From the NCBI GenBank assembly GCA_963780675.1, contig CAWACR010000012.1:62001-126000 (forward strand): a stretch of DNA of 64,000 nt. The letters run 5' to 3'. The translations under genes were made by a program, and so were the position numbers. The notes under the pieces are model-generated. The model saw only the letters and a list, made by a program, of their open reading frames with translations. It did no database searches and was not told where the DNA came from. Below, in pieces: positions 60,351 to 64,000 of the stretch (position 1 is its first letter; each line of letters starts with the position of its first letter). This DNA is from JAHECE01 sp963780675 (GTDB taxonomy: Bacteria > Actinomycetota > Actinomycetes > Actinomycetales > JAHECE01).

Positions 60351-63300
60351 GTATGTCGAGGGCAGGTATGCCGAGCTCCGGTATGCCGAGCTCCACGCCC
60401 ACTCCGCGTTCAGCTTCCTCGACGGCGCCAACCAGCCCGAGGAGCTCGCCGCCGAGGCCGCGAGGCTGGGGCTGTCCGCCCTGGCCGTCACCGACCACGA
60501 CGGGCTCTACGGCGTGGTCCGCTTCGCCCAGGCCGCGCGCACGCACGGCCTGGCAAGCGTGTTCGGCGCGGAACTCGGCCTCGACCAGGTCGGGCGCGCC
60601 ACCGGGGTGCCGGACCCGCAGGCCACCCACCTGCTCGTCCTCGCCCGCGGCACCGAGGGCTACCACCGGCTCTCCCGCGCCATCGCCGAGGCGCACCTGG
60701 CCACCGGAGCCAAGGGCGAGGCCGACTACCGGCTCGAGGAGATGGCGGCGCTCGCAGGGGGGCAGTGGCTGGTCCTCACGGGCTGCCGCAAGGGGGCTGT
60801 CCGCCGGGCCCTGGAGTCGGACGGGCCGGCCGGCGCCCGGCGCGAGCTCGACCGCCTGGCGGCGCTGTTCGGGCGGGACAACGTCGCGGTCGAGATCACC
60901 GACAACGGCGCGCCCCTGGACTCCGCGCGGTGCGACGCGCTCGCCGACCTCGCCGCGGAGGCCCGCCTGCCGCTCGTGGCCACGGGCGCCGTCCACTGCG
61001 CGCGGCCGGGTGACGCCCCGCTCGCCGACGTGCTCGCCGCGGTGCGAGCCCGCTCGAGCCTCGACGACATCGACGGCTGGTTGCCGCCGTCGCCCGCGCA
61101 CCTGCGTTCCCCGGCGGAGATGCTCGCCCGGCACGCCCGCCACCCGCAGGCCGTCGTCACCGCTGCCGAGCTGGGCGAGGAGTGTGCGTTCGACCTCGCG
61201 CTCGTCGCCCCCGACCTCCCGCCGTTCCCCGTCCCCGAGGGGCACACCGAGGCCACGTGGCTGCGCGAACTCGTCCGGCGGGGCGCCCGGGACCGGTACG
61301 GGCCGCCCCAGGCCGAGCGGCTGCCGGGCGCCTACGCGATGCTCGAGCACGAACTCGAGGTGATCATCGGTCTGCACTTCCCGGGCTACTTCCTCATCGT
61401 CCACGAGATCGTCGAGTTCTGTCGGCAGCGGGGGATCCTCTGCCAGGGTCGGGGTTCGGCTGCCAACTCGGCGGTCTGCTACGCCCTCGGCATCACCGCT
61501 GTCGACGCCGTCCAGCACAAGCTCCTCTTCGAGCGCTTCCTGTCGAAGGGCCGTTCCGGCCCGCCGGACATCGACGTCGACATCGAGTCGCGCCGCCGCG
61601 AGGAGGTCATCCAGTTCGTGTACTCCCGGTACGGCCGCACCCACGCCGCGCAGGTCGCGAACGTCATCTCCTACCGGCCGCGCTCCGCCGTCCGCGACGC
61701 CGCACGGGCGCTGGGGTACGACGTCGGCCAGCAGGACGCGTGGAGCAAGAGCATCGAGCGGTGGGGGTCCCTGCGCGGACCACGCAGGCCGAGCCCGTGG
61801 TGGCACCTGGAGCGGGCCCCCACCGTGGGGCCCGACGCGCTGACGGAACTCCCGGCGCCCGTGTCAGCTCCCGCGCCGGTGCTCGTGTCCTCGGACACGC
61901 ACGACGTCCCGCCGCCCGCTCACCTCGCCCCACCCCCGGCGAGCGACCTCGGTGACATCCCCGACGCCGTCCTCGACATCGCCGAGCAGATGCTCCGCCT
62001 GCCTCGCCACCTGGGCATCCACTCCGGCGGCATGGTCCTGTGCGACCGGCCCGTGATCGAGGTGTGCCCGGTCGAGTGGGCCTCCATGCCGGGGCGAACC
62101 GTCCTGCAGTGGGACAAGGACGACTGCGCCGACGCCGGCCTGGTGAAGTTCGACCTCCTCGGTCTCGGCATGCTCACCGCGCTGCGGCTGGCGTTCGAGG
62201 CGATCGAGAGGGTCGAGGGGGTGCGGCTCGGCCTGCACTCCCTGCCGCAGGAGGACCCCGCGGTGTACGAGCTGCTGTGCGCCGCGGACACCATCGGGGT
62301 GTTCCAGGTGGAGTCGCGCGCCCAGATGGCCACGCTGCCGCGGCTGCGCCCGCGGTCCTTCTACGACATCGTGATCGAGGTCGCCCTCATCCGCCCCGGT
62401 CCGATCCAGGGCAACTCCGTCCACCCGTACATCAACCGGGCGAACGAGCGAGAGCCCATCACCTACCTGCACCCCCTCCTCGAACCGGCTCTGTCCAAGA
62501 CCCTCGGTGTGCCGCTGTTCCAGGAACAGCTCATGCAGATCGCGATCGACGTCGCCGGGTTCAGCCCGGCCGAGGCCGACCAGCTCCGCCGGGCCATGGG
62601 CTCCAAACGCTCCCTCGAGAAGATGGAGGCCCTCCACGGCCGCCTGATCGCGGGGATGCTCGAGCGTGGGGTGCCCGCCGACGTCGCGGAGCAGATCTTC
62701 GACAAGCTCAAGGCCTTCGCGGACTTCGGTTTCCCCGAGTCGCACGCCTTCTCCTTCGCCTACCTCGTCTACGCCAGTGCGTGGCTCAAGGTGCACCACC
62801 CGGCTGCCTTCTACGCGGGCCTCCTCGCCGCCCAGCCGATGGGCTTCTACTCCCCCCAGTCGCTCGTCGCGGATGCGCGCCGGCACGGTGTTCGGGTGGA
62901 ACGCGCGGACGTGGGCATCTCCGACGTGCAGGCGAGCGTCGAGCGCGTGGACGAGCCGGCGACGGCGCGGGGTCGCCCAGGCGGGGCGCTGCCGCCACCT
63001 GCCGCCCGTACCGGCGAGCTCGCCGTCCGCCTCGGTCTCGCGCCCATCCGCTCCGTCGGTGAGGCGACCGCCCGACGCATCGTCGACGAGCGGACGGCAG
63101 CCGGGCCCTTCGCCGACGTCGCGGACCTCGCCCGCCGCGTGCGGCTCACCGCGTCGCAGCTCGAGGCGCTGGCCACCGCCGGCGCGCTGGCCGGCTTCGG
63201 TCCGGACCGCCGCGCCGCGCTGTGGTCGGCGGGGGCCGTCGCGGGCTCCGGGCCGGAGACCCTGCCGGGCACCGCCGTCGGGGTGCAGGCGCCGATGCTG

Positions 63301-63720
63301 CCCGGCCTGGACGCGGTCGAGACGTCGGTCGCGGACGTCTGGGCCACCGGGGTCTCGACCGAGTCCTTCCCCACCCAGTTCGCCCGCGCCGACCTCGACG
63401 CCGCGGGGGTCAGGCCGATCGTCGATCTCGCCCGGGTCGAGGCCGGGTGCCGGGTGGAGGTGGCCGGGGTCGTCACCCACCGGCAACGGCCCGGGACCGC
63501 GCGCGGGGTGACGTTCTTGTCGCTGGAGGACGAGACCGGCCTGCTCAACGTCATCTGCTCGCCGGGTCTGTGGTCCCGGCACCGTCGCGTGGCGCGCACG
63601 AGCGCCGCGATGGTGGTCCGCGGGACGGTGGAGCGCGCCGACGGCGTCACCAACCTCATGGCGGACCGGCTCGAACCCCTCGTGCTCCGGGTCTCCTCGA
63701 GCTCCCGGGACTTCCAGTGA
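60343..63720 (+). CDS. dnaE2: Error-prone DNA polymerase III alpha subunit DnaE2
   Basis: An 1125-aa C-family polymerase for SOS mutagenesis. PHP domain at the start (LHAHSAFSFLDGA), polymerase core with catalytic PDIDVDIE and a downstream palm region, GRGSAANSAVCYALGI, helix-hairpin-helix, and C-terminal OB-like domain (LSLEDETGLLNVICSP). The length and missing exonuclease/tau-binding tail fit DnaE2, not DnaE1. A Pro-rich insertion at about 490-530 is lineage-specific. No frame break is present. Confidence 0.95.
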   Translation: MTRYVEGRYAELRYAELHAHSAFSFLDGANQPEELAAEAARLGLSALAVTDHDGLYGVVRFAQAARTHGLASVFGAELGLDQVGRATGVPDPQATHLLVLARGTEGYHRLSRAIAEAHLATGAKGEADYRLEEMAALAGGQWLVLTGCRKGAVRRALESDGPAGARRELDRLAALFGRDNVAVEITDNGAPLDSARCDALADLAAEARLPLVATGAVHCARPGDAPLADVLAAVRARSSLDDIDGWLPPSPAHLRSPAEMLARHARHPQAVVTAAELGEECAFDLALVAPDLPPFPVPEGHTEATWLRELVRRGARDRYGPPQAERLPGAYAMLEHELEVIIGLHFPGYFLIVHEIVEFCRQRGILCQGRGSAANSAVCYALGITAVDAVQHKLLFERFLSKGRSGPPDIDVDIESRRREEVIQFVYSRYGRTHAAQVANVISYRPRSAVRDAARALGYDVGQQDAWSKSIERWGSLRGPRRPSPWWHLERAPTVGPDALTELPAPVSAPAPVLVSSDTHDVPPPAHLAPPPASDLGDIPDAVLDIAEQMLRLPRHLGIHSGGMVLCDRPVIEVCPVEWASMPGRTVLQWDKDDCADAGLVKFDLLGLGMLTALRLAFEAIERVEGVRLGLHSLPQEDPAVYELLCAADTIGVFQVESRAQMATLPRLRPRSFYDIVIEVALIRPGPIQGNSVHPYINRANEREPITYLHPLLEPALSKTLGVPLFQEQLMQIAIDVAGFSPAEADQLRRAMGSKRSLEKMEALHGRLIAGMLERGVPADVAEQIFDKLKAFADFGFPESHAFSFAYLVYASAWLKVHHPAAFYAGLLAAQPMGFYSPQSLVADARRHGVRVERADVGISDVQASVERVDEPATARGRPGGALPPPAARTGELAVRLGLAPIRSVGEATARRIVDERTAAGPFADVADLARRVRLTASQLEALATAGALAGFGPDRRAALWSAGAVAGSGPETLPGTAVGVQAPMLPGLDAVETSVADVWATGVSTESFPTQFARADLDAAGVRPIVDLARVEAGCRVEVAGVVTHRQRPGTARGVTFLSLEDETGLLNVICSPGLWSRHRRVARTSAAMVVRGTVERADGVTNLMADRLEPLVLRVSSSSRDFQ

Positions 63721-63728
63721 CGGCGCCG

Positions 63729-64000
63729 TCAGCGGACGTGGGTGCCGTTCTCCACGCTCATCGTGAGGGACCGTGGCGGCGCCGAGAGCGGCGGGTCGAC
63801 GTTGCGCAGCTTGGCGTAGACCGCCCAGACGACGGCGACGAGGGGCACGGCGATGATCGCTCCGAGGATGCCCGCGAGCAGCGTGCCCGAGGTGACCGCC
63901 AGCGCCACGACGACAGGGTGCAGCGACACCTGCCGGCCCATGACGAGGGGCTGGAGGATGTGGCCCTCGAACTGGCCGACGAGCGCGATCCCGACGCCGA
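63729..64000 (-). CDS. AI-2E family transporter, C-terminal part (partial)
   Basis: Only the last 90 residues are inside the window. GQFEGHILQPLVMGRQVSLHP and the following helix (VVALAVTSGTLLAGILGAI) are the characteristic C-terminal motifs of AI-2E/YdiK-type permeases. The direction converges with dnaE2. Confidence 0.88.
   Translation of the reverse strand, partial: GVGIALVGQFEGHILQPLVMGRQVSLHPVVVALAVTSGTLLAGILGAIIAVPLVAVVWAVYAKLRNVDPPLSAPPRSLTMSVENGTHVR

Overview
The window is very GC-rich. It has GTG starts, strong G/C bias at wobble positions, many 1-4 nt gene overlaps, an actinobacterial-type LexA box and an imuA'-imuB-dnaE2 cassette. This points to an Actinomycetota chromosome, most likely Micrococcales (Cellulomonadaceae-like); no rRNA or marker gene fixes the genus. 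I see no tRNA, rRNA, CRISPR array, prophage or intact insertion sequence.

Layout. 0-2.7 kb: an App1-type phosphatase (cut by the window edge), a small membrane protein and a SpoU/TrmH rRNA methyltransferase. 2.8-7.5 kb: a two-gene sugar PTS (EIIA-HPr-EI fusion, then EIIBC). 7.7-12.7 kb: a tight four-gene operon (88-aa protein, YbjN-like protein, ClpB-like double AAA+ ATPase, WD40 protein) that looks like one uncharacterised machine. 12.9-16.2 kb: a stand-alone carB whose frame is broken by 17 single-base insertions. 16.4-19.8 kb: NUDIX hydrolase overlapping a RelA/SpoT-TPR-SLOG-RyR fusion, then a small protein; this is the best candidate for a new nucleotide-signalling conflict system. 19.8-22.2 kb: a membrane pentapeptide-repeat protein and a PEBP protein. 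22.2-27.7 kb: a four-gene operon of unknown purpose. 27.7-32.3 kb: a receiver/thioredoxin-reductase-like fusion and an AfsR/BTAD regulator. 32.5-39.5 kb: a partner-switching stress module (SpoIIE phosphatase/kinase and two STAS proteins), an unknown protein, two sensor-like membrane paralogues and a carotenoid-type oxidoreductase. 39.6-47.7 kb: AbiEi/DUF559-like protein, DUF427, GH16-like protein, corA with a leader peptide and a hairpin over its ribosome binding site, DUF302, a PEP-synthase-like protein and a siderophore-interacting protein. 47.7-57.8 kb: a lipoprotein, gene remnants, an ABC-2 exporter, a methyltransferase and an APH-type kinase. 57.9-63.7 kb: LexA-controlled imuA'-imuB-dnaE2. 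The right edge cuts an AI-2E family transporter.

A recurring oddity is that conserved genes are interrupted by single extra bases. I placed 33 in 13 genes on both strands, 17 of them in carB. All are +1. Nearly all create a four-base codon whose third and fourth bases would each give the same amino acid. This most likely reflects consensus building over synonymous variants rather than gene decay, so I annotate these as real genes with disrupted frames. True remnants (FMN reductase, patatin, MatC-like, a 27.4 kb fragment) are listed separately.
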